This document shows, piece after piece, positions 1-8,586 of a stretch of 40,939 nucleotides of DNA. How positions within the stretch are numbered: position 1 is the first letter of the stretch; each line of letters opens with the position of its first letter. The notes under the pieces were generated by a model. That model had not been told where the DNA came from, ran no database searches, and worked only from the letters and a program-made list of their open reading frames with translations. The DNA lies in contig JAFLZE010000009.1 of assembly GCA_029785685.1 (NCBI GenBank), forward strand, positions 1-40,939, read 5' to 3'. This DNA comes from Nitrososphaerota archaeon. GTDB taxonomy: Archaea; Thermoproteota; Nitrososphaeria; Nitrososphaerales; UBA183. The position numbers and the translations under genes are program-made.

Positions 1-66
1 CCTAACCGGGAAAGCTTAAGTGCGAACCGTAAAACGGGCCCTAGGAAAAGGCAGGTTTAGCGTGAA

Positions 67-1020
67 TTGGGACATAGGAAGCATTCTGCGCCTCGTAGAG
101 GCAGTCTCGCGTACCGGCCGAGGGGACGCGCCAAGAGCCTCGTTCCCAGGGTCAGGACCTGGCCGAAGGTAGAGTCGGATAAGCCGACGCTTCTGGGTTT
201 TCCGGGCTACAAGGCCGGCACCGCCCACGTGATTACTGTGGATGATAGAGCGAAGACCCCTAACTTCGGCAAGCCCCTCTTCAACCTCTCCAGCGTCCTC
301 GCTCTCCCCGACTCACAAGTAATCGGCTTGAGGCTGTACAAGCACGAGAACGGCCAGGATATAGCGATAGCAGATATCAAACAGGGGAACCAGTCCACGT
401 CTGATAAACTGCCCGTCGACAAAGCCAGCAGGGTGGCTGCGCTGGTGTCTTCGACCCCTCGCGACGTCGGCCTCTCGCAGAAGAAGCCCATCGTGATGGA
501 GGTGGGGGTGTCCGGGGGAGACCTCAAAGGGCAGACGGAATTCGTGCTTGGGCTGATTGGCAAGAAAGTGAAATTCACTGACATGTTCAAGGCGGGGATG
601 TATGTGGATGTCCTCGGCATCACCAAAGGCAAGGGGTACGAGGGTCCAGTCACCAGGTTCGGGGTCAAGAGGAAGCAGCACAAGTCCAGAAAGAGCGTCA
701 GGGCCGTCGGAGTCATAGGACCGTGGCACCCTGCAGCGGTGATGTACACCATCGCCAGGGCGGGGCAGATGGGCTTCCATCAGAGGACAGAAACCGGGAA
801 GAGAATCCTACTCGTCGGAAATGCCTCGGCGAACCCAGTGACGCCCAGCGGCGGGTTTGGGCACTTCGGCAACGTGGCGGGGGACTACGCAGTAGTGAGA
901 GGGTCAGTTCCTGGACCGGCGAGCAGGTTTGTCATGGTCAGGATGAAGGCGAGAGGGTTATCGAAGAGCCAGAATCCGCCCCAGGTGATAGAAATGAGCA
1001 CGATGGTGAAGAACATATGA
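67..1020 (+). CDS. rpl3: Large-subunit ribosomal protein L3 (uL3)
   Basis: uL3 binds 23S rRNA early in large-subunit assembly and shapes the peptidyl-transferase centre. The 317-residue product opens with MGHRKHSAPRRGSLAYRPR, the typical archaeal/eukaryotic uL3 N-terminus, and keeps the GVKRKQHKSRKS and HRRTETGKRI-like regions (here FHQRTETGKR). The start is the TTG at 67, because it gives exactly the family N-terminus and no ATG lies nearby. The stop overlaps the L4 ATG by four bases (ATGA), so translation is probably coupled. It is the first gene of the S10-type operon; a TATA-like CTTAAG lies at 15-20. The length is normal for an archaeal L3. Confidence 0.96.
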   Translation: MGHRKHSAPRRGSLAYRPRGRAKSLVPRVRTWPKVESDKPTLLGFPGYKAGTAHVITVDDRAKTPNFGKPLFNLSSVLALPDSQVIGLRLYKHENGQDIAIADIKQGNQSTSDKLPVDKASRVAALVSSTPRDVGLSQKKPIVMEVGVSGGDLKGQTEFVLGLIGKKVKFTDMFKAGMYVDVLGITKGKGYEGPVTRFGVKRKQHKSRKSVRAVGVIGPWHPAAVMYTIARAGQMGFHQRTETGKRILLVGNASANPVTPSGGFGHFGNVAGDYAVVRGSVPGPASRFVMVRMKARGLSKSQNPPQVIEMSTMVKNI

Positions 1021-1811
1021 AAGCGGAAGTCCTAGACCTGAACGGGAAGCCGGCGGGGGAGGTTGAAATCCCTGTTGTGTTTTCCACCGCGCTTAGGTCT
1101 GACCTGGTGAGACGTATGTTCTGGCTGGTGGGGTCGCATCGCATCCAGCCGAAAGGGAGAGATCCTATGGCAGGCGAGAGGACGACGGCTGAGACTCACA
1201 GCCCGCCAACGGGGACAGGGCAATCGAGAATTCCTAGGGTCAAGGGAGAAAGATATTCGAAGAGCGGCCTCGCTGCCGGGGTAGCTAGCGTAGTGAAGGG
1301 GCGTCTCCCTCATCCTCCAAGGTCTGAGAAGGTGATTCACCTCGGCGTTAACAAGAAGGAGAACAGGCTAGCCACCAATTCTGCTATCGCTTTCACCGCC
1401 GACGTAGACGCAGTCAGGGCCAGGGGGCACAGAGTCACAAAGATCTCCCTTCCCCTGGTGGTCGCGGACGACCTAGAGACTGTAGAGAAGACCGGCGAGC
1501 TCGTCTCGTTCCTGGAGAAGGTCGAGCTGAAGGACGAACTCCACAGGGTCGACTCTCACATCAAGCGTAACTCCGGGAAGCGGCGCCTCAGGGGAAGGGC
1601 ATACCGAACTGGCGTGGGGCCGCTGATTGTAGTGACGAACGATAGGGGAGTCGGGAAGGCCGCCGGAGGGATACCCGGGGTCGCGGTCACCAGGGTCGAG
1701 AGTCTGAGCGTCTTGGATCTGGCGCCAGGGGGAGTCCCTGGGAGGCTCACGATTTGGACTGAGTCGGCGCTCAGCGCGCTGGGCTCTAGAACCAGAGGTG
1801 TGGCTTCGTAG
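1017..1811 (+). CDS. rpl4: Large-subunit ribosomal protein L4 (uL4)
   Basis: uL4 is an early-assembly protein that lines the exit tunnel of the large subunit. The product has 264 residues from the ATG at 1017, which overlaps the L3 stop. The N-terminus MKAEVLDLNGKPAGEVEIP is the standard archaeal L4 opening. The tunnel-loop region (GRLPHPPRSEKVIHLGVNKKE) and the C-terminal NDRGVGKAAGGIPGV segment with LDLAPGG are both visible. The frame stays open upstream of 1017 inside L3, but that extension is a shadow. The L23 start follows the stop directly. Confidence 0.96.
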   Translation: MKAEVLDLNGKPAGEVEIPVVFSTALRSDLVRRMFWLVGSHRIQPKGRDPMAGERTTAETHSPPTGTGQSRIPRVKGERYSKSGLAAGVASVVKGRLPHPPRSEKVIHLGVNKKENRLATNSAIAFTADVDAVRARGHRVTKISLPLVVADDLETVEKTGELVSFLEKVELKDELHRVDSHIKRNSGKRRLRGRAYRTGVGPLIVVTNDRGVGKAAGGIPGVAVTRVESLSVLDLAPGGVPGRLTIWTESALSALGSRTRGVAS

Positions 1812-2078
1812 ATGCGGCTAGAAGACGCCCAGAAGATTCTGAAGAGGCCCTATGTGACAGAGCGTACTTTCGACCAGATTGAGCGCGAGAACAAGCTATG
1901 TTTCGTAGTTGACGACAGAGTGACCAAAACCCAGATAGCGAACGCAATCCAGGCCCTCTATGAGGTCAAGGTGGACGCCGTGAACACTTCAAGGACGACC
2001 AGGGGGAAGAAAGCGTTCGTCAGGCTGGTCGAGTCAGGTAAGGCCGCCGAATTGGCCACCAAGATGGGGCTGGTGTAA
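1812..2078 (+). CDS. rpl23: Large-subunit ribosomal protein L23 (uL23)
   Basis: uL23 sits at the tunnel exit and is the docking site for SRP. The 88-residue protein contains ILKRPYVTERTFDQIERENKL, the family's N-terminal signature, and the central TKTQIANAIQALYEVKVDAVNT strand-helix region. It starts at the ATG immediately after the L4 stop and is followed two bases later by L2. Length matches the short archaeal form, and there is nothing unusual. Confidence 0.96.
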   Translation: MRLEDAQKILKRPYVTERTFDQIERENKLCFVVDDRVTKTQIANAIQALYEVKVDAVNTSRTTRGKKAFVRLVESGKAAELATKMGLV

Positions 2079-2080
2079 AA

Positions 2081-2821
2081 GTGGGCAAGAGGATACTTCA
2101 GCGTAGGCGTGGGAAGGCAGGGATACAGTTCAGGGCACCCATCAAGGGGAAAATTGCTCCTGTCCGGTACCCGAAACATGGGTCTGAAGGGCAGGCGACC
2201 GTGACCGCGATCTTGGACGAACGCGGCAGAAGTGCACCCTTGGCTCAGCTCAAGCTCGACGGAGACCGGTACACCTACGTCCCTGCAGTTGCAGGCATGT
2301 CGGTGGGACAGCAGGTGTCTCTTGGGCCGGCTTCGCAGGTCAACGGGGGAAACATCATGCCGCTGTCTCGGGTCCCTGAAGGGACCCGAGTGTGTAACGT
2401 AGAAATCAGACCCGGAGATGGAGGGAGGCTAGTCAGGGCGTCTGGGACATCCGCTGTCCTCTTCTCGAAGGCGAATGGTAGGGCAATCGTCAAGCTGCCC
2501 TCGGGAAAGAACATACTGATCAGAGACACTTGCAGGGCTACAATCGGCGAGGTGGCCGGGGGCGGGAGAAGGGAGAAGCCATTCCTTATCGCAGGCGCGA
2601 GGCATCACGCCATGAGGGCCTCAGGGCGCGTCTACCCACGGATGAGAGGCATAGCGATGGCGGTGGTGTACCACCCGTTCGGGGGCGGCAGGCACCAGCA
2701 TCCGGGCAAGTCGACCAGCACTTCCAGAAACGCTCCGCCTGGAAGGAAAGTAGGATTAATAGCCCCTAGGAAGACGGGAAGGAAGAGATTGGCCAGGACC
2801 AACGCCGAGGTCTCGAAGTAG
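2081..2821 (+). CDS. rpl2: Large-subunit ribosomal protein L2 (uL2)
   Basis: uL2 is an RNA-binding protein needed for subunit association and peptidyl-transferase assembly. The product has 246 residues from a GTG start and opens MGKRILQRRRGKAGIQFRAP, as in archaeal L2. The C-terminal part carries the conserved HHAMRASGRVYPRMRGIAMAVVYHPFGGGRHQHPG stretch near residues 180-215, where the His important for peptidyl-transferase function lies. Its stop is followed immediately by the S19 ATG. Confidence 0.97.
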   Translation: MGKRILQRRRGKAGIQFRAPIKGKIAPVRYPKHGSEGQATVTAILDERGRSAPLAQLKLDGDRYTYVPAVAGMSVGQQVSLGPASQVNGGNIMPLSRVPEGTRVCNVEIRPGDGGRLVRASGTSAVLFSKANGRAIVKLPSGKNILIRDTCRATIGEVAGGGRREKPFLIAGARHHAMRASGRVYPRMRGIAMAVVYHPFGGGRHQHPGKSTSTSRNAPPGRKVGLIAPRKTGRKRLARTNAEVSK

Positions 2822-3217
2822 ATGCCGAAGGAGTTCAGGTACAGAGGGAAGACTATCGAGGAGCTCAACTCTATGTCGACCGAAGCGCTTCTCGAGCTAC
2901 TGCCTTCGAGAGCGCGGCGCTCCCTCAACCGTGGGGTCTCCGAGGATAAACGGAAGCTTCTCGAGGATGCCAGGGCCACCAAGGAAGGGAAACTTCAGGA
3001 CCAGATCAAGACCCACGCCAGAGACATGATCATCCTCCCGACGATGGTGGGGCTCACCATAGCGGTCCACAACGGGAGGGAGTTCGTCCCCCTCGAGGTC
3101 AAGCCGGAGATGATCGGGAGGTACCTGGGAGAGTATGTGATTACGAACAAGAAGGTCGTCCATGGTACGCCAGGCATCGGCGCGAGTCGCTCCAGCCTTT
3201 ACGTGCCGCTAAAGTGA
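2822..3217 (+). CDS. rps19: Small-subunit ribosomal protein S19 (uS19)
   Basis: uS19 binds 16S rRNA in the small-subunit head. The product has 131 residues with the archaeal/eukaryotic N-terminal extension (KEFRYRGKTIEELNSMS) and the conserved core IAVHNGREFVPLEVKPEMIG, followed by LGEYVITNKKVVHGTPGIGASRSS. It is the last recognisable ribosomal gene of the cluster. In the usual archaeal order L22 and S3 would follow, but here the next frame is an unrelated membrane protein. Confidence 0.96.
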   Translation: MPKEFRYRGKTIEELNSMSTEALLELLPSRARRSLNRGVSEDKRKLLEDARATKEGKLQDQIKTHARDMIILPTMVGLTIAVHNGREFVPLEVKPEMIGRYLGEYVITNKKVVHGTPGIGASRSSLYVPLK

Positions 3218-3218
3218 A

Positions 3219-3623
3219 TTGTTCGACCCTGTGGCGTTCATCAGGGTCATAGCTTTCGGGATAGTCTACGCTGGGATAGAGTACAAGTACATCAATAGGC
3301 ACGAGCGGGACTGGACGAAGACCGCCGAAGGCTTCGTGGAGAAGCCAGTCTTTTGGCAGATATCCCCCTATCACTTCTATCTGCTGCTCCCCCTGTTCGT
3401 AATCGCATCTTTCTCATCCTCCGTCACTGCATGGGCAGGGAATACGTTCTTCCTGGCGGCTCTCGAAGACATGGTTTACTTCGTCTGGAGGGGGAGCGTT
3501 GTCTCCAAGAACGACTGGACTACCACACTGATGGGGAGTTTCAGGGTGGGAAAGATGGAAGTCCCTGTGTGGTGGCCCATCGACATTGCCGCAGCCGTAG
3601 CGCTCTTCGTGCTGCCGCTCTAG
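3219..3623 (+). CDS. Small predicted integral membrane protein, unknown family
   Basis: I do not recognise the family. The 134-residue product starts with a TTG one base after the S19 stop and has three or four hydrophobic segments: near residues 4-22, 50-70, possibly 74-88, and 118-134 (WWPIDIAAAVALFVLPL at the extreme C-terminus). Between them are a charged stretch (INRHERDWTKTAEGFVEK) and a tryptophan-rich stretch (VYFVWRG, KNDWTTT). Its position suggests co-transcription with the ribosomal genes. Its stop codon directly abuts the stop of the convergent dehydrogenase gene. No catalytic motif is apparent. Codon use looks like the neighbours, so it is probably a real gene. Confidence 0.7.
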   Translation: MFDPVAFIRVIAFGIVYAGIEYKYINRHERDWTKTAEGFVEKPVFWQISPYHFYLLLPLFVIASFSSSVTAWAGNTFFLAALEDMVYFVWRGSVVSKNDWTTTLMGSFRVGKMEVPVWWPIDIAAAVALFVLPL

Positions 3624-5225
3624 CTATACTACGTCGGTCTGCGACTGGTCCCTGAGGAAAGTCAGAAGGTAGTAGGGGCTCCCAACGCCCTTCCCCGTTA
3701 CCCCGCTCGCCTTCCACCCGGTGAACGACTGCGCGCCTGGCCAGGCTCCGGTGGTCGAGCCGCCGCTCCTGTTCGCGTAGGTCACGCCGAACTTTATCCC
3801 ATCGAAGAACCTCTTGATTTCCTTCTTGTCTTTGGTGAATATCCCGGCTGTGAGGCCATAATCAGTCGAGTTCGCCATACCAAGCGCTTCGTCCAACTCG
3901 GAGAACCCGTTCACGACCACGAATGGGACGAAGAGCTCGTCTTTGACGAGCCTGCTCTTCTCGGGGAGGTCCGCCACCACCGTCGGGGAGACATAGAAGC
4001 CGCGTTCCTCCTTCTTCCCCTCGAGGACGCTGCCGCCAGCGACCAAATGCGCCCCAGACTGCTTCGCGTCGTCGACCGCCATCCTGAAAGTATCCACGGC
4101 CTTGGCGTTGATTACTGGCCCCATGAAGGTCTGTTTCTCTCTAGGATCGCCCACAGCAACCCTGTCCACCCTCTCCTTCAGCGCGGCGAGGAACCTGCCT
4201 TTCACCTCGTTCTGCACATAGACCCGTGAGGTCGCGCTGCACTTCTGGCCGCTGTAGCCGAAGGCCGCTCGGACTGTGCCTTCCACTGCCTTTGCGATGT
4301 CTGCCTTCGCGGTTACGATGGTCGGGTTCTTGCTACCCATCTCCAGAAGAATCGGCTTAGGGTAGGACTGCTCCGTGTGGAAGCGCCTGAAGAGCCTCAT
4401 CCCGACGTCCCTCGAACCGGTGAACGCTATCCCGTCCACGTCTGGGCTGGAGACGAACTCGTCCTCGAAGTTCGCGCCCGGGCCTGTCACGTAGTTGACC
4501 GCGCCTGGAGGGACACCAGAATCTGCATAGAGGTGGTACAACATGAGCCCGGTAAGCGGCGCCGAGCTCGTCGGCTTCAGTATCACCGAGTTCCCGGTCA
4601 TTAGGGCGCCCATAGCCATCCCGTTCGCGAGCATGAACGGGAAGTTGAACGGGGATATGATAGGCCACACCCCGTGGGGCTTCAGGACATCCATGTTGCG
4701 CTCGCCTGGCCCTCCTGGCCCCATGGCGATGGCGTACCCCTTCTCCTTCCTCATCAGCCCGGCGTAGTACTTCACAGCATCCATGGCTTCCCAGCACTCA
4801 GCCAGCGCCTCGAGCCTGTTCTTCCCCACCTCGTAGGTTATCGCGGCTGCGATGTCGAACTTCCGCTCGTCCACAAGGTTCGCGTACCTGTCGAAAGCAC
4901 GCACCCTGTCCTGCCAGGGCCTCGCGCTCCAGGCCTCGAACCCCTTCTTTGCTGCGGCAATCGAAGCCTTCGCGTGCTCTCTGGTCCCAACCTGGAACCT
5001 CCCGACCACTATGGACGTGTCTATGGGGCTCCGGACCTCGAACTCCCCTGCCTCCGACCACGCCTCCTTTCCGCCGATGTGCATCGGGTGGCTCTGACCG
5101 AGCCCCCTTTCGAGACGCTTCAGGGCAGCCTCGTACTTCGGGTTGAGACTCTCGTCGGCGAAGAGCGTGACATAGGTGACCTTGCGAGTGGTTTTGCGTC
5201 TGGAAGAGGAAGGTTTCTTGGGCAT
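3624..5225 (-). CDS. Aldehyde dehydrogenase, 1-pyrroline-5-carboxylate dehydrogenase-like
   Basis: This is an NAD(P)-dependent aldehyde dehydrogenase of about 533 residues. The general-base Glu is in LLEMGSKNPT (most families have GGKN), and the nucleophilic Cys is in GYSGQKCSATSRVYV. Both contexts, together with NRSGGSTTGAWPGAQSFTGWKASG near the C-terminus, match L-glutamate-gamma-semialdehyde (P5C) dehydrogenases best. That enzyme oxidises P5C/glutamate semialdehyde to glutamate. I chose the ATG at 5225 over the in-frame GTG at 5237, because a TATA-like ATTTTAG centred near 5253 puts the transcript start at about 5226. The gene follows lipB in the 2-oxoacid dehydrogenase block, so a branched-chain or other semialdehyde substrate is also possible. 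Confidence 0.85.
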   Translation of the reverse strand: MPKKPSSSRRKTTRKVTYVTLFADESLNPKYEAALKRLERGLGQSHPMHIGGKEAWSEAGEFEVRSPIDTSIVVGRFQVGTREHAKASIAAAKKGFEAWSARPWQDRVRAFDRYANLVDERKFDIAAAITYEVGKNRLEALAECWEAMDAVKYYAGLMRKEKGYAIAMGPGGPGERNMDVLKPHGVWPIISPFNFPFMLANGMAMGALMTGNSVILKPTSSAPLTGLMLYHLYADSGVPPGAVNYVTGPGANFEDEFVSSPDVDGIAFTGSRDVGMRLFRRFHTEQSYPKPILLEMGSKNPTIVTAKADIAKAVEGTVRAAFGYSGQKCSATSRVYVQNEVKGRFLAALKERVDRVAVGDPREKQTFMGPVINAKAVDTFRMAVDDAKQSGAHLVAGGSVLEGKKEERGFYVSPTVVADLPEKSRLVKDELFVPFVVVNGFSELDEALGMANSTDYGLTAGIFTKDKKEIKRFFDGIKFGVTYANRSGGSTTGAWPGAQSFTGWKASGVTGKGVGSPYYLLTFLRDQSQTDVV

Positions 5226-5248
5226 GGGTCGTGCCACCTGGCTGTGTG

Positions 5249-5257
5249 CTAAAATCT
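5249..5257 (-). promoter_or_regulatory. TATA-like box of the aldehyde dehydrogenase gene
   Basis: On the minus strand the AT-rich element GATTTTAGC stands out in GC-rich sequence. Its centre (about 5253) is 28 bases before the ATG at 5225, the usual archaeal distance from TATA box to start site for a leaderless mRNA. It places the in-frame GTG at 5237 upstream of the predicted transcript start. Confidence 0.5.
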
Positions 5258-5263
5258 TGTCGC

Positions 5264-5902
5264 CTAAGGGCTCTGAGGCAGGCGCTGGCTCGAGAACTCC
5301 AGTCCTGTGGCAGCCGAGTATTCCATGACGAAGCGCGCCTTCACCTCCTCAAATGGGAGACGCCTTCCAAGCATTTTCTGCATCGAAGTCATTGTGGAGG
5401 GATCGAGGCCGCATGGCCTGATGAGCTCGAAGTAACTCAGGTCAGTGTTGACGTTGAGCGCGAACCCGTGGTAGGAGACCCAGTCTGCGACCGCCACGCC
5501 TATGGAAGCGAGCTTCTTCCCGCTCACCCAGACACCCGGGTGTCCTTCCAGCAACCTCCCTTCAATGCCGTAGGCGGCTGCAGACCTGATAATCGCCTCT
5601 TCGATGCTTCGGACGTGGCGGCGGACGTCGTGGTCGTTCAAGAGGAAGATGGGGTACCCGACTAGCTGGCCTGGGCCGTGGTAGGTAGCGTCGCCGCCGC
5701 GCTCCACCTGGAAGACGGGTATGCTCTGAGGCTTGAAGTTGTCAGGGGTCGTCTTCCGACCCAAGGTGACCACGTGTGGATGCTCGACCAGTATCAGTGA
5801 ATCAGGGATCTCGCCTTTGGCCCTTCTGACGGCAAGCGCCTTCTGAAACTTGAGAGCCTTGCCGTATTCCACGGTGCCGAGGTCAAAGAGGAAGCAGCTC
5901 AT
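5264..5902 (-). CDS. lipB: Lipoate biosynthesis octanoyltransferase LipB
   Basis: LipB transfers octanoyl from octanoyl-acyl carrier protein to the target lysine of lipoyl domains, the step before LipA sulphur insertion. The 212-residue protein has the LipB core ERGGDATYHGPGQLVGYPI (residues 67-85), the catalytic lysine in SGKKLASIGV (K130) and the catalytic cysteine in RPCGLDPSTMTSM (C164), where lipoate ligases lack this Cys. Length is normal. Its ATG overlaps the end of lpdA by four bases. The neighbouring E1, E2 and E3 genes supply the substrate. Archaea usually lack a bacterial-type fatty-acid synthase, so the source of octanoyl-ACP is an open question. Confidence 0.93.
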   Translation of the reverse strand: MSCFLFDLGTVEYGKALKFQKALAVRRAKGEIPDSLILVEHPHVVTLGRKTTPDNFKPQSIPVFQVERGGDATYHGPGQLVGYPIFLLNDHDVRRHVRSIEEAIIRSAAAYGIEGRLLEGHPGVWVSGKKLASIGVAVADWVSYHGFALNVNTDLSYFELIRPCGLDPSTMTSMQKMLGRRLPFEEVKARFVMEYSAATGLEFSSQRLPQSP

Positions 5903-7296
5903 GTCCTGAGCTGGTGGATTGGATGCCCGGCCGCGGACTCCGACGCTTCCATGATGGCTTCCGGCAACGTGGGGTGTGGGTGGACTGTCAAGGCGATGTC
6001 ATCCACTGTAGCCCCCATCTCGATTGCAAGCGCCGCCTCGCTTATCAGATTAGAGGCCTCGGGACCGACTATCTGAACCCCCAGGACGAGCCCGCTCTCT
6101 TCGCTCGAAACGACCTTGACAAAACCCTCGGGTTCCCCTGCTGAGAGCGCCCTCCCGAGGGCGGCGAACTGGAACCGGCTGCGTTTCACCTTGTATCCTG
6201 CTTCGACGGCCTTGGCTTCGGTCAGGCCGACACTCGCCACCTCAGGGTCGCAGAAGACCGCCTCCGGGACGACTTTCCAGTCTGCGGCGGAAGGGAGGCC
6301 GGCGATACACTCAGCTGCCACTATCCCTTCCTTGGACGCTTTGTGAGCCAAGAGAGGGGGCCCTCTCACGTCCCCGATGGCGTAGACCCCAGAGACGTTC
6401 GTCTGCATCCTTTCGTTGGTGATGACGTACCCCCTCGGGTCGGTCTGAACCCCTATGGCGGCAAGGTTGAGCTTTTCCGTCCTCGGCTTCCTCCCCACGC
6501 TCACAAGGACCTTGTCTGCCGTGATGACCACTCTTCCCTCTGGTGTCTCCACCTCGACCTCAGCCTCGGAACTCTTCTTCGCGATGCGAGCGACTTTCGA
6601 CTTTAGATGGACTTTCGCCCCTCTCGCTTCAAGTTTTCTTTGGACTACTCTGACGACCTCGGGGTCGCTCCCCGGCAGGAGCTGATCCATTATCTCTACG
6701 ACCGTGACCTGGCTTCCGAGTTTCTGAAACATCGAAGCGAACTCCAGGCCTATGGCGCCTCCGCCGACTATCACCAGCCGGCTGGGAGCACCCTTCAGTT
6801 CGAGCCCCTCCTTCGAGCTTATCACCAGGTCGCCGTCAAACTCAAGTCCCGGCAGAGCCGACGTGCGGGTCCCTGTAGCGATCACTAGGTTCTTGAACAA
6901 GACTTCCTCATTCCCCTGCGACGTAGCTACAACCAACCTGTCTTTGGACACCACCTCTGCCACCCCAGAAACGACTGTGGTGTGGTAACCTCGGAGCAAC
7001 CCCTCCACCCCGCTGACGAGCTTTGAAACGACCTCGGACTTCCACTTTTGCAACTGGATGAAGTCCACAGAGACCCCTGATGCCCTCAGGCCGAACTTCT
7101 CGGCCTCCTTGATCTTGTCGACCAGCTTCGAGACTGTTATGAGAGACTTCGATGGGATGCACCCGTAGTTCAGGCACTCTCCTCCGAGCCTGTCGGCCTC
7201 TATGACGACGGTCCTCAGGCCGAGCTGGGCGGACCTGATTCCACAGACATAGCCGCCGGGCCCTCCCCCGATTATGGCGACGTCTGCTTCCAGCAT
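5899..7296 (-). CDS. lpdA: Dihydrolipoamide dehydrogenase (E3 of 2-oxoacid dehydrogenase complex)
   Basis: E3 is a flavoprotein that reoxidises dihydrolipoamide with NAD+. The 465-residue protein has the N-terminal FAD dinucleotide fold (VAIIGGGPGGYVCG), the redox disulphide GGECLNYGCIPSK (C41/C46), the NAD-binding fold VIVGGGAIGLEFA, the second FAD motif VYAIGDV, and the C-terminal His-Glu pair in HPHPTLPEAI, which acts from the partner subunit of the dimer. Length is as expected. A TATA-like element (CGTTTAAGC on the minus strand, about 7324-7332) lies 55 bases downstream of E2, so the gene may have its own promoter as well as read-through. Confidence 0.96.
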   Translation of the reverse strand: MLEADVAIIGGGPGGYVCGIRSAQLGLRTVVIEADRLGGECLNYGCIPSKSLITVSKLVDKIKEAEKFGLRASGVSVDFIQLQKWKSEVVSKLVSGVEGLLRGYHTTVVSGVAEVVSKDRLVVATSQGNEEVLFKNLVIATGTRTSALPGLEFDGDLVISSKEGLELKGAPSRLVIVGGGAIGLEFASMFQKLGSQVTVVEIMDQLLPGSDPEVVRVVQRKLEARGAKVHLKSKVARIAKKSSEAEVEVETPEGRVVITADKVLVSVGRKPRTEKLNLAAIGVQTDPRGYVITNERMQTNVSGVYAIGDVRGPPLLAHKASKEGIVAAECIAGLPSAADWKVVPEAVFCDPEVASVGLTEAKAVEAGYKVKRSRFQFAALGRALSAGEPEGFVKVVSSEESGLVLGVQIVGPEASNLISEAALAIEMGATVDDIALTVHPHPTLPEAIMEASESAAGHPIHQLRT

Positions 7297-7323
7297 AGGC
7301 AGACGGGTCGAGGCGGACCGCGG

Positions 7324-7332
7324 GCTTAAACG
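7324..7332 (-). promoter_or_regulatory. TATA-like box upstream of lpdA
   Basis: The minus-strand sequence CGTTTAAGC lies in the 55-base gap between E2 and lpdA. Its centre is about 32 bases before the lpdA ATG, which fits an internal promoter with a very short leader. Confidence 0.4.
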
Positions 7333-7351
7333 TTGCTGGAGCAGGCGGAGC

Positions 7352-8563
7352 CTACAGCACTTCGGCCAGCAGCTTCTTCGTGTCTTGTATCGTCTCGATT
7401 AACCTGGAGGTGAACCGCGCCGCGTAGGCGCCGTCCATCACCCTATGGTCGAATGAAAGAGACAGGTAGGTGGTGTCTCGGACCTCTATCTTGCCGTCAC
7501 GGACGACCGGCCTCTTTGCGATCTTGTGAAGACCCAGGATGGCGGCTTCGGGAAGGTTGATGATGGGAGTGGCGAAGAGCCCCCCTATCGCTCCCACGTT
7601 GGTGATGGTGAAAGTCGACCCCCGGACGTCGTCAAGGCCGAGCTGGCCGGTCCTAGCCTTCTCTGAGAGATTCGTTATCTCCCCAGCAAGTTCGAAGATG
7701 TCTTTCCTGTCTACGTCCTTCACCACAGGAACAACCAAGCCTTGCGCAGTGTCGGTGGCAATGCCGATGTTGTAGTACTTCTTCAGGGCGATGTTCCCGG
7801 CATGCTCGTCCAGAGACGAGTTGACGTAGGGGAACTCCTTGAGCGCGGGGACCAACGCCTTGATGATGAATGGAAGGTAGGTGAGGCGGACCCCTCTCTT
7901 CTCTGCGCTCCCCCTGAATGCCTCTCTCAGGAGCACGAGTTCTGTCATGTCTGCCTCGTCGACATGGGTGACCTGGGCGGTAGTCCTCAGGGACTTCACC
8001 ATCCTGTCAGATATGGTCCTCCTCAGCCCCCTCAGAGGGACCAACTCTTCCTTTGGCCCCCCGCTGGTGAGATGGGGCTCCTGGACGGTCGCCTCTTGCG
8101 GAGCTGCTTTCAGGTCAGACTTTCTTATGTCGTCGTCGGTCACCCTGCCCTGAGGCCCTGACCCGCGAACCCTCGTGATGTCCACCCCAAGCTCTCTGGC
8201 AAGCTTCCGGGTGGCCGGGGTAGCGAGGACTGACTGAGCAGCCGTTGGAGGAGCGGGCTGGACCTGGACTGCCGCCTGGGCCGGAATTTGTTTAGGAGGC
8301 GTCGCCATAGTAGCAGTCGGAGCCCCCGCAGCCCCATCGTCGATTACTAGTATCGTCTGGCCGACCTTCGCGACATCTCCTTCCTTCACAAGCACCTTGG
8401 ACACCCTCCCACTCCTGGGTGAAGGGATCTGGACGTTCACTTTGTCGGTCATGACCTCGACGATGGGCTGGTCCTCCTTAATCTGGTCCCCCTCCTTCAC
8501 CATCCACTTGAGAACCTCCCCCTCGGTGATTCCTTCGCCCAGATCGGGTAGCTTGAAGTCCAT
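7352..8563 (-). CDS. 2-oxoacid dehydrogenase dihydrolipoyl acyltransferase (E2)
   Basis: E2 is the core that carries the swinging lipoyl arm and transfers the acyl group to CoA. Domain order in 403 residues: an N-terminal lipoyl domain (residues 1-77) with the lipoylated lysine in EVMTDKVNV (K41), an Ala/Pro/Gln-rich linker (about 80-112), a peripheral-subunit-binding domain (ATPATRKLARELGVDITRVRGSGPQGRVTDDDI, about 114-147), a second linker, and the catalytic domain ending in SFDHRVMDGAYAARF with the active-site His. One lipoyl domain is the common archaeal/Gram-positive form. The acyl substrate (pyruvate, branched-chain or other) cannot be read from the sequence. It lies 151 bases after E1, with its own TATA box. 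Confidence 0.95.
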   Translation of the reverse strand: MDFKLPDLGEGITEGEVLKWMVKEGDQIKEDQPIVEVMTDKVNVQIPSPRSGRVSKVLVKEGDVAKVGQTILVIDDGAAGAPTATMATPPKQIPAQAAVQVQPAPPTAAQSVLATPATRKLARELGVDITRVRGSGPQGRVTDDDIRKSDLKAAPQEATVQEPHLTSGGPKEELVPLRGLRRTISDRMVKSLRTTAQVTHVDEADMTELVLLREAFRGSAEKRGVRLTYLPFIIKALVPALKEFPYVNSSLDEHAGNIALKKYYNIGIATDTAQGLVVPVVKDVDRKDIFELAGEITNLSEKARTGQLGLDDVRGSTFTITNVGAIGGLFATPIINLPEAAILGLHKIAKRPVVRDGKIEVRDTTYLSLSFDHRVMDGAYAARFTSRLIETIQDTKKLLAEVL

Positions 8564-8586
8564 CCGACGCCAAAGGAGCGGACGGG

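Noticed and set aside
723..1016. N-terminal extension of L4 inside L3
   Set aside because: The family N-terminus MKAEVLDL begins at 1017; the upstream part is a frame shadow of L3.
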